Below are positions 19,489 through 30,242 of a DNA stretch of 64,000 nt, piece by piece. Numbering within the stretch: position 1 is the stretch's first letter; each line of letters begins with the position of its first letter. A model generated the notes under the pieces. That model saw only the letters and a program-made list of their open reading frames with translations. It ran no database searches and was not told where the DNA came from. This DNA is from Anaeromyxobacter soli (GTDB taxonomy: Bacteria > Myxococcota > Myxococcia > Myxococcales > Anaeromyxobacteraceae): contig NZ_JAKZLF010000022.1 in assembly GCF_022808855.1 (NCBI RefSeq), forward strand, positions 22,289 to 86,288. Reading direction: 5' to 3'. The position numbers and the translations under genes are program-made.

Positions 19489-19509
19489 CCCTCCCCGCGC
19501 GGCGCTCCC

Positions 19510-20508
19510 ATGCTCGACCTCTTCTTCCGCAAGTACGCCTGGACGGCGAACCTCGCGCTGCTGTTCGTGGCGGCGTGGCTCGCAGCCAAGACGGTGAACA
19601 CGCTCGCGGGCGCCGCGATCCGTCCGGAGCCCCGGGCGGACGTCGCGAGCCTCCCCACCGCGCCGCCGCGCCCCACCCTCCCCGCCACGCTCGACGTCGA
19701 CAAGCTCTTCAAGCTCATCGGACAGGAGCCGCCGCGCGAGGTGGAGGCCGACGTCGCGCAGGCGCCGCTCGCCCCCCAGAACTGCGACGATCCGCACGCC
19801 GCGCCGACGAAGAGCGACCTCCGCCTGCAGCTCGTGGTCGGCGTCATCGCCGAGCGGGCGCGCCAGTCCCTCGCGACGATCCTCGACCTCAACACGCGCG
19901 AGGCGAAGGTCGTCGGCGTGGGCGACGAGGTCGGCGGAGCGAGGCTCCTCGGGCTCGAGCGCGTGCGGGACGACGCGGACGCCACCGGGAACGGGTTCCG
20001 CCTCGTCGCCATCGTCTGCAACAAGGGGACGAAGGAGTACCTCGACTTCGAGGGCGGCTCGGCGTTCGCCTCGGGCGGCGAGGCCTCCGGCAACCTCGGC
20101 TTCGCGCCGGTGCCGCCGCCCACGCGCGGCGGGCCCGCGCCGGGTGGCCGCGCGCCCATGGAGGGCGTGCGCGAGGTCGGCCAGAACAAGTACGAGATCG
20201 AGCGCGGCGTCATCGACTCGACGCTCGGCAACCTCAACACCATCGCGACCCAGGCGCGCATCGTGCCGTCCTTCAAGAACGGCGCCGCGAACGGGTTCAA
20301 GCTCTTCTCCATCCAGCCCAACTCGCTCTACGCCTCGATCGGCATCGAGAACGGCGACGTCATCCAGCGGGTGAACGGATACGAGATCAACTCCCCCGAG
20401 AAGGCGCTCGAGCTCTATCAGAAGCTGCGCGAGTCACAGCGCGTGACGATCGAGCTGGAGCGCGGGGGACAGGTCATCCGCAAGGAGTACTCCATCAGCG
20501 GCCCGTGA
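19510..20508 (+). CDS. gspC: Type II secretion inner-membrane protein GspC
   Basis: 332 residues from ATG at 19510; an in-frame ATG at 19477 lies inside the sigma-54 promoter and would place charged residues oddly. The N-terminal anchor (residues 9-30, ANLALLFVAAWLAAKTVN) is followed by a Pro-rich linker, the periplasmic homology region (LRLQLVVGVIAERARQSLATIL) and a C-terminal PDZ-like domain (GFKLFSIQPNSLYASIGIENGDVIQRVNGYEINS). GspC couples the inner-membrane platform to the secretin GspD and helps choose substrates. First gene of a gspC-N operon; gspD starts 20 bases after its stop. Confidence 0.93.
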   Translation: MLDLFFRKYAWTANLALLFVAAWLAAKTVNTLAGAAIRPEPRADVASLPTAPPRPTLPATLDVDKLFKLIGQEPPREVEADVAQAPLAPQNCDDPHAAPTKSDLRLQLVVGVIAERARQSLATILDLNTREAKVVGVGDEVGGARLLGLERVRDDADATGNGFRLVAIVCNKGTKEYLDFEGGSAFASGGEASGNLGFAPVPPPTRGGPAPGGRAPMEGVREVGQNKYEIERGVIDSTLGNLNTIATQARIVPSFKNGAANGFKLFSIQPNSLYASIGIENGDVIQRVNGYEINSPEKALELYQKLRESQRVTIELERGGQVIRKEYSISGP

Positions 20509-20528
20509 CGCAGGGTCGAAAGCCTTCC

Positions 20529-23270
20529 ATGCGCAACCGCCTCGCCACGCTGCTCGTCCTCGTCCCGGCCCTCGTCTCCGCGCAGGTGCCGATCCGTCCT
20601 CCCCCCGGCGGCGACACCGCCGGCCCGCGCCCCGCGCCCCCCCGCCCGCCCGCGACGGCCACGCCCGGCGCGCCACGCCCCGTGACGCCCCCCGTGACGC
20701 CCCCCGGGGCGCAGGGCCAGAACGGGCGCCCGGCTCGCCCGGCGGCGCAGCAGCCCCAGCAGCCGCAGACGTTCCGCCCCGCGGAGCGCTGCGTCCCGAT
20801 GCAGGGGCGCTTCATGCTGCAGTTCAACAAGGCCGACATCGCCGACGTGCTCGAGCAGGCGAGCCGCTGGACCTGCCGGAACTTCATGTTCACGGAGGAC
20901 GTGGCGCGCGGGAAGATCACGCTCCTCTCGAAGACGCCGGTGACCGCGGAGGAGGCGTACGCGGCGTTCATCGCGGCGCTCAACTCGAACAACATCAGCG
21001 TGTACCCGACGGGCAAGTACTTCAAGCTCGTCCGGACCGCCGACGCGAAGAAGAACCCGATCCCCACCTACGTGGGCGATCAGGCGACGCCGTACAGCGA
21101 GCAGCCGATCACGAAGGTGATCCGCCTGAACTTCGCGGACGCCGATCAGCTCCGCGGGATCATGGGTAACTTCATCTCGCCCCAGGGCGCGGACATCCAG
21201 GCGATCCCGCCCAACATGCTGATCGTCACGGACATCGGCCTCAACATCCGGCGCATCGAGCGGCTCATCGAGGCCATCGACCGCGCCGGCGCGGGCGAGC
21301 TCGTGCGCATCGTGCAGATCCGCTTCGCGTCGGCGAAGGACATCGCCGACAAGGTGAACCAGATCTTCCAGGCGCAGCAGGGCGGCGCGCGCGGCGCGGG
21401 GCGGAGCCGCACCGTGCTCTCCTCGCCGACCTCGCCGGCCCGGCCGGGCGCCATCCCGCCGCGCCCGCCGCAGGCGGCCCCGGACGTGTCCGGCTCCGTG
21501 GAGGTGTCGGTCTCCAAGGTCCTCCCCGACGAGCGGACGAACAAGCTCATCGTGATCGCGGACGAGAAGAGCTTCCAGCGGCTCATGGAGCTCATCGAGC
21601 AGCTCGACGTGCCGACGAGCGCGGAGGGCGGCATCCACGTCGTGTTCCTCAAGAACGCGAACGCGGAGGAGCTCGCGCAGACACTGTCGAACCTCGCCCA
21701 GGGCACGGCGGCCGGGAAGCGCACCGGCACCACCGCGCCCGGCGCTCCCGGCGCGCCCGGCGGGCTCTCGCCGACGCCCGTCCCCACCGCCATGGGCACG
21801 CAGCCCGGGGCGCCGCCGTCCGCGCGCCCGGGCGGCGCCTCGGACGTGACCGCGTCGCTCTTCAGCGGCGACGTGAAGGTCACCGCGGACAAGGCGCAGA
21901 ACGCCCTCCTCGTGCAGGCGAGCGGCGCCGACTTCCAGGCCATCCAGCGGCTCGTGGAGAAGCTCGACCGGCCGCGCCGGCAGGTGTTCGTCGAGGCCGT
22001 GATCATGGAGGTGAACCTCAACGACTCGACCCAGTTCGGCGTGGGGGCGCACGGCGTCGTCCCGGTGGACTACAAGGGCGAGAAGGGCTTCATCCCGCTG
22101 GCGTCGGAGCCGGGGCGCGTCTCCTCCTTCAACCTCAACAACGTCATCTCGCTCGGCGGGTTCCTGACCGGCTTCAACGGCCCCTCCTCCGGGGTCGTCG
22201 AGGATCTCCTCGGCGTGAAGCTCCCGTCGCTCGGGATCCTCGTCCAGGCGCTGCAGTCGAGCTCGGACGTGAACGTGCTGTCGACCCCTCACATCCTCGC
22301 CTCGGACAACGAGGAGTCGGAGATCACGGTCGGACAGAACGTGCCGTTCCAGGCGGGCTTCGCGCCGCAGGGGCTCTCCAACCTGCTGTCCGGGACCACC
22401 GGCGGGACGTCGGCGCTCGGCTCGACGCTCGGCATCGGCGGGCTCTCCTCGCTCTACGCGCCGATCCAGCGGCAGAACGTGGAGCTCCGGCTCAAGATCA
22501 AGCCGCAGATCAACGAGGGCGGCAACGTCCGGCTGGCGATCGAGGAGCAGACCGAGGAGATCGTCGACCGCGACACGCAGCTCGGCCCCACGACCGCGAA
22601 GCGCAGCGCGAAGACGCTCATCGTGGCGAAGGACCAGAGCACCATCGTCATCGGCGGCCTCATCCAGGAGCGGAACGTCCGCAGCGTCAAGAAGATCCCG
22701 GTCCTCGGCAGCCTGCCGATCTTCGGCTGGCTCTTCCGCGACACGACCACCACGAAGCAGAAGACGAACCTGCTCCTCTTCCTCACGCCGTACATCATCC
22801 GGGACGAGACGGACTACCGGCGCATCTACGAGCGCAAGCGCAAGGAGCAGCAGGACTTCATCGAGCAGTTCTACGGACGGCAGCCGAGCTACCAGGTCGC
22901 GGTCGACTTCACGCGCAAGGCCGGGCCGTACTCGAAGATCCGGGCGGGCGTGTCGGAGGAGTCCCTGAAGCTCGAGAACGGCGGCACGGGCGCGCCGGGC
23001 GAGCGGCTCATCGCGCCGCCGACCGGAGCGCCCCGGCCCGAGCGGGCACCCGCGACGCCCGGGGAGCAGGACGGCGCGCCGACCGAGCCCGAGTCCGGCG
23101 TCGCGCCCGGCGACGGGGAGCCCAGCGCCGGGGAGCGTCTCGAGGTCCAGCCCGAGGCGCCCGCGCCGGGCGAGGCCGCGCCCCCCGCGCCGCCGTACGG
23201 CGGTGGGCCGCCCGCGGGGCAGCCTCAGCAGCCGCAACCGCAGCCGCAGCCGCAGCCGCCGGAGGAATGA
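20529..23270 (+). CDS. gspD: Type II secretion outer-membrane secretin GspD
   Basis: 913 residues from ATG at 20529. Signal peptide of about 19 residues (MRNRLATLLVLVPALVSA). A Pro/Ala-rich linker precedes the N0 domain (GRFMLQFNKADIADVLEQAS), then N1 (VIRLNFADADQLRGIMGN), N2 and N3 (IHVVFLKNANAEELAQTLSNL). The secretin domain begins near VFVEAVIMEVNLNDSTQFG and ends in IPVLGSLPIFGWLFRD and KTNLLLFLTPYIIRD. The last ~110 residues are a Pro/Gln-rich tail ending in repeated QP units. Forms the gated outer-membrane channel. The upstream in-frame ORF belongs to another reading of gspC and was left out. Confidence 0.96.
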   Translation: MRNRLATLLVLVPALVSAQVPIRPPPGGDTAGPRPAPPRPPATATPGAPRPVTPPVTPPGAQGQNGRPARPAAQQPQQPQTFRPAERCVPMQGRFMLQFNKADIADVLEQASRWTCRNFMFTEDVARGKITLLSKTPVTAEEAYAAFIAALNSNNISVYPTGKYFKLVRTADAKKNPIPTYVGDQATPYSEQPITKVIRLNFADADQLRGIMGNFISPQGADIQAIPPNMLIVTDIGLNIRRIERLIEAIDRAGAGELVRIVQIRFASAKDIADKVNQIFQAQQGGARGAGRSRTVLSSPTSPARPGAIPPRPPQAAPDVSGSVEVSVSKVLPDERTNKLIVIADEKSFQRLMELIEQLDVPTSAEGGIHVVFLKNANAEELAQTLSNLAQGTAAGKRTGTTAPGAPGAPGGLSPTPVPTAMGTQPGAPPSARPGGASDVTASLFSGDVKVTADKAQNALLVQASGADFQAIQRLVEKLDRPRRQVFVEAVIMEVNLNDSTQFGVGAHGVVPVDYKGEKGFIPLASEPGRVSSFNLNNVISLGGFLTGFNGPSSGVVEDLLGVKLPSLGILVQALQSSSDVNVLSTPHILASDNEESEITVGQNVPFQAGFAPQGLSNLLSGTTGGTSALGSTLGIGGLSSLYAPIQRQNVELRLKIKPQINEGGNVRLAIEEQTEEIVDRDTQLGPTTAKRSAKTLIVAKDQSTIVIGGLIQERNVRSVKKIPVLGSLPIFGWLFRDTTTTKQKTNLLLFLTPYIIRDETDYRRIYERKRKEQQDFIEQFYGRQPSYQVAVDFTRKAGPYSKIRAGVSEESLKLENGGTGAPGERLIAPPTGAPRPERAPATPGEQDGAPTEPESGVAPGDGEPSAGERLEVQPEAPAPGEAAPPAPPYGGGPPAGQPQQPQPQPQPQPPEE

Positions 23271-23304
23271 TCGGACGCGCCGCGCCCGTTGCACGAGATC
23301 TGCC

Positions 23305-25104
<1,800 letters not shown>

Positions 25105-25107
25105 GCC

Positions 25108-26337
25108 ATGCCGGTCTTCCAGTACAAGGCGCTCAACGCCGCCGGCAAGGCGGTGCAGGGGCTCAAGGAGGCGGACTCGCCGAAGACGCTCCGCGCGAAC
25201 CTCCGCCGCGAGGGCGTGTTCCTCACCGAGGTGCTCGGCGAGGCGCAGGCGAAGGAGCAGGCGAAGCGCGAGGTGAACGTCCGCCGCTGGGTGCTCGGGC
25301 GCGTCGGCGCGCGCGACCTCGCCGTCGCGACCCGCCAGCTCGCCGTGCTCGCGCACGCCGGCATCCCGCTCGTCGAGGCCCTCACCGCCCTCGTCGACCA
25401 GGTCGAGCACGAGCGGCTGAAGCGGGTGCTCGGCGACGTGAAGCAGCGGGTCAACGAGGGCAGCTCCCTCGCCGACGCGCTGGCCGTCCACCCGCGCGTC
25501 TTCTCCACGCTCTACGTGAACATGATCCGCGCCGGGGAGAGCTCGGGCGCGCTCGAGATCGTCCTCGTGCGGCTCGCCGAGTTCACCGAGAGCCAGGCGC
25601 GGCTCCGCTCCAAGATCGCGGGCACGATGGCCTACCCGATCGCGATGATGGTCATCGGGACCGGGATCATGGGCATCCTCTTCACCGTCGTGATCCCCAA
25701 GATCACCTCGATCTTCGAGAACACCAGCGCGACCCTCCCCTGGTACACCCAGGTGACCATCGGCATCTCGTCGTTCGCGTCGCGCTGGTGGTGGGCGATC
25801 CTGCTCGCCGGCGTGGCGGCGGTCTACGGCCTGGCGCGCTGGCGGCGGACGCCGGCCGGGCGCGCCGCCTGGGATCGCGCCGCGCTCCGGGCGCCCATCT
25901 TCGGCCCCATCATCCGGCAGATCGCCATCGGCCGGTTCGCGCGGACGCTCTCGACGCTGCTCAAGAGCGGCGTCCCGCTCCTCACCGCCATGGACATCGT
26001 GAAGAACATCCTCGGGAACACGCGCCTCGCGGAGGTCATCGAGCAGGCCCGCGACGCCATCCGCGAGGGTGAGTCCATCGCCGCGCCCCTCAAGCGCTCC
26101 GGCGAGTTCCCGCCGCTCGTGCACCACATGGTCGCGATCGGCGAGCGCTCCGGCGCGCTGGAGGAGATGCTCGCGAACGTCGCCGACGCCTACGAAGACC
26201 AGGTCGAGACGACCATCGCCGCGCTCACGTCGCTGCTCGAGCCGGTGATGATCGTCGCGATGGGCGGCGTCGTCGCCTTCATCGTCTTCTCCGTCCTCAT
26301 GCCGATCCTCCAGATCAACAACCTCGTAGGAGGCTGA
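25108..26337 (+). CDS. gspF: Type II secretion inner-membrane platform protein GspF
   Basis: 409 residues, standard length. Starts MPVFQYKALNAAGKAVQG, the family N-terminus. Two T2SSF domains flank the membrane helices (TRQLAVLAHAGIPLVEAL and ARTLSTLLKSGVPLLTAM), with three transmembrane segments around residues 172-196, 222-245 and 375-400 and the closing motif LEPVMIVAMGGVVAFIVFSVLMPI. It links the ATPase GspE to the growing pseudopilus. Confidence 0.97.
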   Translation: MPVFQYKALNAAGKAVQGLKEADSPKTLRANLRREGVFLTEVLGEAQAKEQAKREVNVRRWVLGRVGARDLAVATRQLAVLAHAGIPLVEALTALVDQVEHERLKRVLGDVKQRVNEGSSLADALAVHPRVFSTLYVNMIRAGESSGALEIVLVRLAEFTESQARLRSKIAGTMAYPIAMMVIGTGIMGILFTVVIPKITSIFENTSATLPWYTQVTIGISSFASRWWWAILLAGVAAVYGLARWRRTPAGRAAWDRAALRAPIFGPIIRQIAIGRFARTLSTLLKSGVPLLTAMDIVKNILGNTRLAEVIEQARDAIREGESIAAPLKRSGEFPPLVHHMVAIGERSGALEEMLANVADAYEDQVETTIAALTSLLEPVMIVAMGGVVAFIVFSVLMPILQINNLVGG

Positions 26338-26339
26338 CC

Positions 26340-26753
26340 GTGAAGTCCGCGAAGCTCGCCCGCGCCGCCGCGCGTGGCATGACCCTCATCGAGATCATGG
26401 TGGTCCTCGTGATCATCGGCCTCATCGCCTCCGCCGTCGCCGTGAACGTCATCGGCCGGCAGAAGGAGGCCGAGATCAAGAAGGCCACGACCGACGTGCA
26501 GAACATCGCCAACCAGGGGGTCGACGCGTTCCGCGTGATGCGCGGCCGCTACCCCTCCACGGAGGAGGGCCTGCGCATCCTCATCCAGGAGGGGTTCCTC
26601 AAGGCGAACCAGCCGGACGGCTCCATCAAGGATCCGTGGAAGCACGACTACGTCTACCTCTACCCCGGCCAGAAGAACCCGGACGGCTTCGACGTGAAGT
26701 CGAACGGGCCGGACGGCCAGCCCGGCACCGAGGACGACATCGTCAACTACTGA
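26340..26753 (+). CDS. gspG: Type II secretion major pseudopilin GspG
   Basis: 137 residues from GTG at 26340, preceded eight bases upstream by a strong AGGAGG site. Prepilin leader of 14 residues with basic character, then the peptidase site G/MTLIEIMVVLVIIGLIAS with conserved Glu5. The C-terminal region (YPSTEEGLRIL, GSIKDPWKHDYVYLYPG, SNGPDGQPGTEDDIVNY) is the Ca-binding GspG fold. Main building block of the pseudopilus. A hairpin lies between it and gspH. The prepilin peptidase GspO is not encoded in this window. Confidence 0.97.
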   Translation: MKSAKLARAAARGMTLIEIMVVLVIIGLIASAVAVNVIGRQKEAEIKKATTDVQNIANQGVDAFRVMRGRYPSTEEGLRILIQEGFLKANQPDGSIKDPWKHDYVYLYPGQKNPDGFDVKSNGPDGQPGTEDDIVNY

Positions 26754-26885
26754 GGACGTCTCCCCGACCTCGTGAGCACCTCACGCGCGAAGCGCGCCCT
26801 CCGGGGCGCCGATGCGATGGCGGCGAAGCCGGTCCTCTGGCCGGTGGGCGCACGCGACGCGCCCCCCGGACCGCCGGCTCGCTCC

Positions 26886-26909
26886 GGCGCAGCCTCGTCC
26901 GGCTGCGCC
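26886..26909 (+). other. Hairpin between gspG and gspH
   Basis: Perfect 9-bp inverted repeat GGCGCAGCC / GGCTGCGCC with a 6-nt loop, inside the only sizeable gap of the gsp operon (26754-26921). No T tract follows. It could protect the 3' end of gspG mRNA or weaken read-through, giving more major than minor pseudopilin; this is inference. Confidence 0.4.
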
Positions 26910-26921
26910 TGCGCTCGCGGC

Positions 26922-27545
26922 ATGGCGGCGTGCGCGCGAGCGCAGCGGGGGTTCACGCTCGTCGAGCTGCTCATCGTCCTCGGGGTGATCGCGCTCGCGA
27001 CCACCTTCGTGGTGCCCGCCCTCCAGTCCGTCTCCGGCGCGAACGCGCGGAAGGCCGCGGGCGAGCTCGCCGGGTCGATGCGCGCGCTCTTCGACATGGC
27101 TGCGCTGCGGCACGCGCGGTGCGCCCTGACGCTCGACCTCGACGGCGCGGCGTGGTGGGCGGACTGCGGCACGGGGCGGGCCGGGAGCGCGCGCGCGGCG
27201 GCCGCCGGAGAGGGCGAGGGGGCCGAGTCGCTCGAGGAGCGCTTCCCGGACGAGCGCGACGAGGAGATGCGGCGCCTCCTCGCGCGGACCGAGCTCGGCG
27301 GGCTCCCGGACCGGGTCGTGAAGAAGCACGCGCTGCCCGGGAGCGCGCGGTTCGGCCCGGTGAGGGTCGAGGGGCGGCGCGGCGCGATCGAGGAGGGGAA
27401 GGCCTACGTCAAGTTCTTCGCGGGCGGGCAGGCGCAGCGCGCCTACGTGCCGATCGTCGACGGCTCGAACCGCTACACGATCGTGCTCGAGCCGTTCACC
27501 GGCCGCGCGCGGGTCGTGCCCGGCGACGTGGAGGTGAAGGAGTGA
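26922..27545 (+). CDS. gspH: Type II secretion minor pseudopilin GspH
   Basis: 207 residues from ATG at 26922, which gives a short 10-residue leader and the prepilin site G/FTLVELLIVLGVIALATTF. A longer reading from GTG at 26772 adds 50 low-complexity residues before the leader and is considered unlikely. The C-terminal part is a GspH-like globular domain with no motif beyond RCALTLDLDG. Its stop overlaps the GTG of gspI. Minor pseudopilin at the tip or shaft of the pseudopilus. Confidence 0.85.
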   Translation: MAACARAQRGFTLVELLIVLGVIALATTFVVPALQSVSGANARKAAGELAGSMRALFDMAALRHARCALTLDLDGAAWWADCGTGRAGSARAAAAGEGEGAESLEERFPDERDEEMRRLLARTELGGLPDRVVKKHALPGSARFGPVRVEGRRGAIEEGKAYVKFFAGGQAQRAYVPIVDGSNRYTIVLEPFTGRARVVPGDVEVKE

Positions 27546-28132
27546 CCCGCCGGGCCGCGAGGCGCGGCTTCACGCTGCTCGAGGTGATGATCGCGCTCGC
27601 GATCCTCGCCGCGGCGCTGCTCACCGTCTCCGAGATCGTCGGCGGCTCCCTGCGCAACCACGTGCGCGCGCGCCAGCTCGAGGTCGCGACGCTGCTCGCG
27701 CGCGGCAAGATGGTGGAGCTCGAGTCGGAGTACGAGCGGAAGGGCTTCCGCGACTTCGACGAGAGCGCGGAGGGGACGTTCGAGGACGCCGGCCACCCCG
27801 AGGTGCGCTGGTCGACCGAGGTGGTGAAGCCGCAGGTGGAGCTCTCCGCCGAGCGGATCCTGCAGATGCTCACCGGCGGCGAGGGCGCGCTCGAGGACCT
27901 CCTCGCCGCCGCCGCGCCGCAGGCCGGCAAGGGCGGGCCGAAGACCGTCGGCCCGGGCGCGGGCGCCCTCGCGCAGGGGCTCCAGGCGCCGATCACCCAG
28001 CTCGGCGAGCAGATCAAGAAGGGCGTGCGCGAGGTGCGGCTCAAGGTGGCGTGGAAGGACGGCAAGCGCGACGAGTCCTTCACGGTGGTGACGCACATGG
28101 TGGTGCTCGCGCCCCGGGAGCCCGGCGCGTGA
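27542..28132 (+). CDS. gspI: Type II secretion minor pseudopilin GspI
   Basis: 196 residues from GTG at 27542 overlapping the gspH stop. Leader MTRRAARRG then FTLLEVMIALAILAAALLTVSE, the type IV pilin signature. Longer than a typical GspI (about 120-130) because of an insertion of some 70 residues around ILQMLTGGEGALEDLLAAAAPQ to GALAQGLQAP; the family C-terminus REVRLKVAWKDGKRDESF remains. Together with GspJ and GspK it forms the pseudopilus tip complex. Confidence 0.9.
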   Translation: MTRRAARRGFTLLEVMIALAILAAALLTVSEIVGGSLRNHVRARQLEVATLLARGKMVELESEYERKGFRDFDESAEGTFEDAGHPEVRWSTEVVKPQVELSAERILQMLTGGEGALEDLLAAAAPQAGKGGPKTVGPGAGALAQGLQAPITQLGEQIKKGVREVRLKVAWKDGKRDESFTVVTHMVVLAPREPGA

Positions 28133-28776
28133 GGAACGCGGGCTTCACGCTCGTCGAGGTGATGATCGCCATCGCGATCACCGCCATCATCGGCGCCATG
28201 ACGGTGGGCAGCTTCCGCCAGGTGGACCGCGCCTCGGAGATCGTCCGCGGCCAGGCGGAGCGCTACGCCGCCGTGCGCGTCGCGCTGACGCGGCTCTCGC
28301 GCGAGCTCACCATGGCGTACCTGTCCGATCACTACGACCGGAACGAGCACCGGGAGCGCCCCACCCTGTTCCGCGGCCGCGAGGACCAGGTGCTCTTCGC
28401 GACGCTCGCGCACGAGCGGGTGTCGCCCGACGTGAAGGAGTCGGACGAGGCGGTGGTCGAGTACGTGCTGGAGGCGGACCCGGACCACGCCGGCGAGGAG
28501 GCGCTGTTCCGGCGCTCCAAGCCGCGCGTCGACGCCGACCCGGAGCGCGGCGGCCGCAAGGACGTCGTGGCGGACCGGATCACCGCCTTCCGGCTGGGCT
28601 ACTGGGACCCGAAGCGCAAGGAGTGGGTGCGCGAGTGGTCGACGCGCGCCACGGAGCACGAGAGCGAGCTGCCCGAGCGCGTGCGGATCGAGCTCGAGAC
28701 GAAGCTGCCCGACGGACGGACCGAGAAGCTCTCGACGGAGGCGCGGATCGCGATCTCGCGGCCGCTCGACTTCTGA
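28129..28776 (+). CDS. gspJ: Type II secretion minor pseudopilin GspJ
   Basis: 215 residues from GTG at 28129, overlapping the gspI stop (GTGA). Very short leader MRNAG and then FTLVEVMIAIAITAIIGAMTVGSF. The globular domain includes the GspJ-like RVALTRLSRELTMAYLSDHY and a C-terminal LPDGRTEKLSTEARIAI. Member of the pseudopilus tip complex with GspI and GspK. Confidence 0.92.
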   Translation: MRNAGFTLVEVMIAIAITAIIGAMTVGSFRQVDRASEIVRGQAERYAAVRVALTRLSRELTMAYLSDHYDRNEHRERPTLFRGREDQVLFATLAHERVSPDVKESDEAVVEYVLEADPDHAGEEALFRRSKPRVDADPERGGRKDVVADRITAFRLGYWDPKRKEWVREWSTRATEHESELPERVRIELETKLPDGRTEKLSTEARIAISRPLDF

Positions 28777-30239
28777 TGCGCGCGCGCACGACAGCGGGCC
28801 GCGGGCGGCCCGGCGGCGGGGAGCGGGGGGCGGCGCTCCTCGTCGTGATCGTCTCGGTCGCGATCCTCACCGCGCTCGCGGCGAACCTCGCCTACGAGAG
28901 CCGCGTCTCGCTCGAGATCGCCGCGAACGCGCGCGACGAGCTGCGCGCCACCTACCTCGCGAAGAGCGGCGTCGCGCTGTCGCGGATGGTGCTCGGCTTC
29001 CAGCAGCAGCTCGACGACGCGGCGGGCGCCGCGTGCGGGCTCCTCGGGCAGGGGCTGCCCGGCGCGCGCACGCCGGCGGGCCAGCAGCAGCGGCCCGGCG
29101 GCGCGAACCCGCCTGCCGCCGCCTGCCCGCGACCGCAGATCTGGAGCGCGGTGCCGGTGAGCTCGACGCTCGTGCAGTCGCTGTTCGGCGGAGCCGGTCA
29201 GGAGGCTCCGGCGGCGGGAGCCTCGCCGGCAGGGGCGGCGGGCGGCGCGCGCCCGCCGGCGGCGTTCGGCGAGTTCGAGGGAGCGTTCGAGGCCAAGATC
29301 GAGGACGAGGGGCGCAAGGTGAACGCCCAGCTCGACGCGCGCGAGATCAGCGGCCCGGCGCGCATGCAGGTGCAGGGGCTCTACCAGCTCATCTGCGATC
29401 CGCGCTTCGACCGGATCTTCGAGCGCGAGGACGCGAACGGGGTCCGCACGAGCCGCCAGGACCTCATCGTCCACCTGCGCGACTGGATCGACGACGACAA
29501 GGTCTCGTCGTCGCTCGTCGCGGGCTTCCCCGGCGCGGCCTGCCTCATGGAGGCCGGGGACCCGCCGTTCGAGCCGGGCTTCGGCGACGAGAACTTCCCC
29601 TACGACAAGGGCGAGGATCGCTACCGGGCGAAGAACGCGCGGCTCGACTCCATCGAGGAGCTGTACCTCGTCGCGGGCGTCTCCGACGTGTTCATGGCGG
29701 CGTTCGGCAACCGTCTCACGGTGTACCTCCCCGTGGAGGCCCCCCGGAACGTGAACACCCTCGACCGGCGCGACCTCGTCGAGCTGGCGCGGCTCATCGC
29801 CGATCCGCCCTCCCAGCCGTTCCTGCTCGACCCGGAGTTCGGCGCGAAGCTCCAGAAGGCCATCGCCGACCTGACCCTGAACGGCCTCATGACGATCACG
29901 CCGCTCCAGTTCGCCGAGATCGTGAGGGGGCTCCAGGTGAGCGTCAACACCGCCGCCCTCTCCCCGTCGAGCGGCAAGCAGTTCCTCACGGACCGTTCGT
30001 ACGTGTTCCGCATCCGCTCGGCCGGCACCGCCGGCGCGGTGACGAAGAGCGTCGACGCGGTCGTGAGCTTCGATCCGAGCCAGAACCGCGATACGCAGAC
30101 GCAGACGCAGGCGCCGCTCCAGGGCCAGGACCCCGCTCAGGCCCAGGCGCTGGCGCAGCTGCAGACCCAGGCGCAACAGCTCCAGACGGCCGCCACCGGC
30201 GTGAAGCCGAGCCGGTTCCTGCGCTGGCGCGAGGAGTGA
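28776..30239 (+). CDS. gspK: Type II secretion minor pseudopilin GspK
   Basis: 487 residues from ATG at 28776, sharing one base with the gspJ stop. Leader then GAALLVVIVSVAILTALAAN; GspK characteristically lacks Glu5. The large GspK alpha domain is visible (QLICDPRFDRIF, DLIVHLRDWIDDD, RLDSIEELYLVAGVSD). Longer than E. coli GspK (about 330): there is a Gly/Ala/Pro/Gln-rich insert at about residues 85-165 and a Gln-rich tail near the end (TQTQTQAPLQGQDP). Caps the pseudopilus tip. Confidence 0.93.
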   Translation: MRARTTAGRGRPGGGERGAALLVVIVSVAILTALAANLAYESRVSLEIAANARDELRATYLAKSGVALSRMVLGFQQQLDDAAGAACGLLGQGLPGARTPAGQQQRPGGANPPAAACPRPQIWSAVPVSSTLVQSLFGGAGQEAPAAGASPAGAAGGARPPAAFGEFEGAFEAKIEDEGRKVNAQLDAREISGPARMQVQGLYQLICDPRFDRIFEREDANGVRTSRQDLIVHLRDWIDDDKVSSSLVAGFPGAACLMEAGDPPFEPGFGDENFPYDKGEDRYRAKNARLDSIEELYLVAGVSDVFMAAFGNRLTVYLPVEAPRNVNTLDRRDLVELARLIADPPSQPFLLDPEFGAKLQKAIADLTLNGLMTITPLQFAEIVRGLQVSVNTAALSPSSGKQFLTDRSYVFRIRSAGTAGAVTKSVDAVVSFDPSQNRDTQTQTQAPLQGQDPAQAQALAQLQTQAQQLQTAATGVKPSRFLRWREE

Positions 30240-30242
30240 CGG

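Noticed and set aside
26772..26921. Longer GspH starting at GTG 26772
   Set aside because: It would place 50 low-complexity residues before a normal short prepilin leader and read through a perfect hairpin; ATG 26922 gives a standard pseudopilin.
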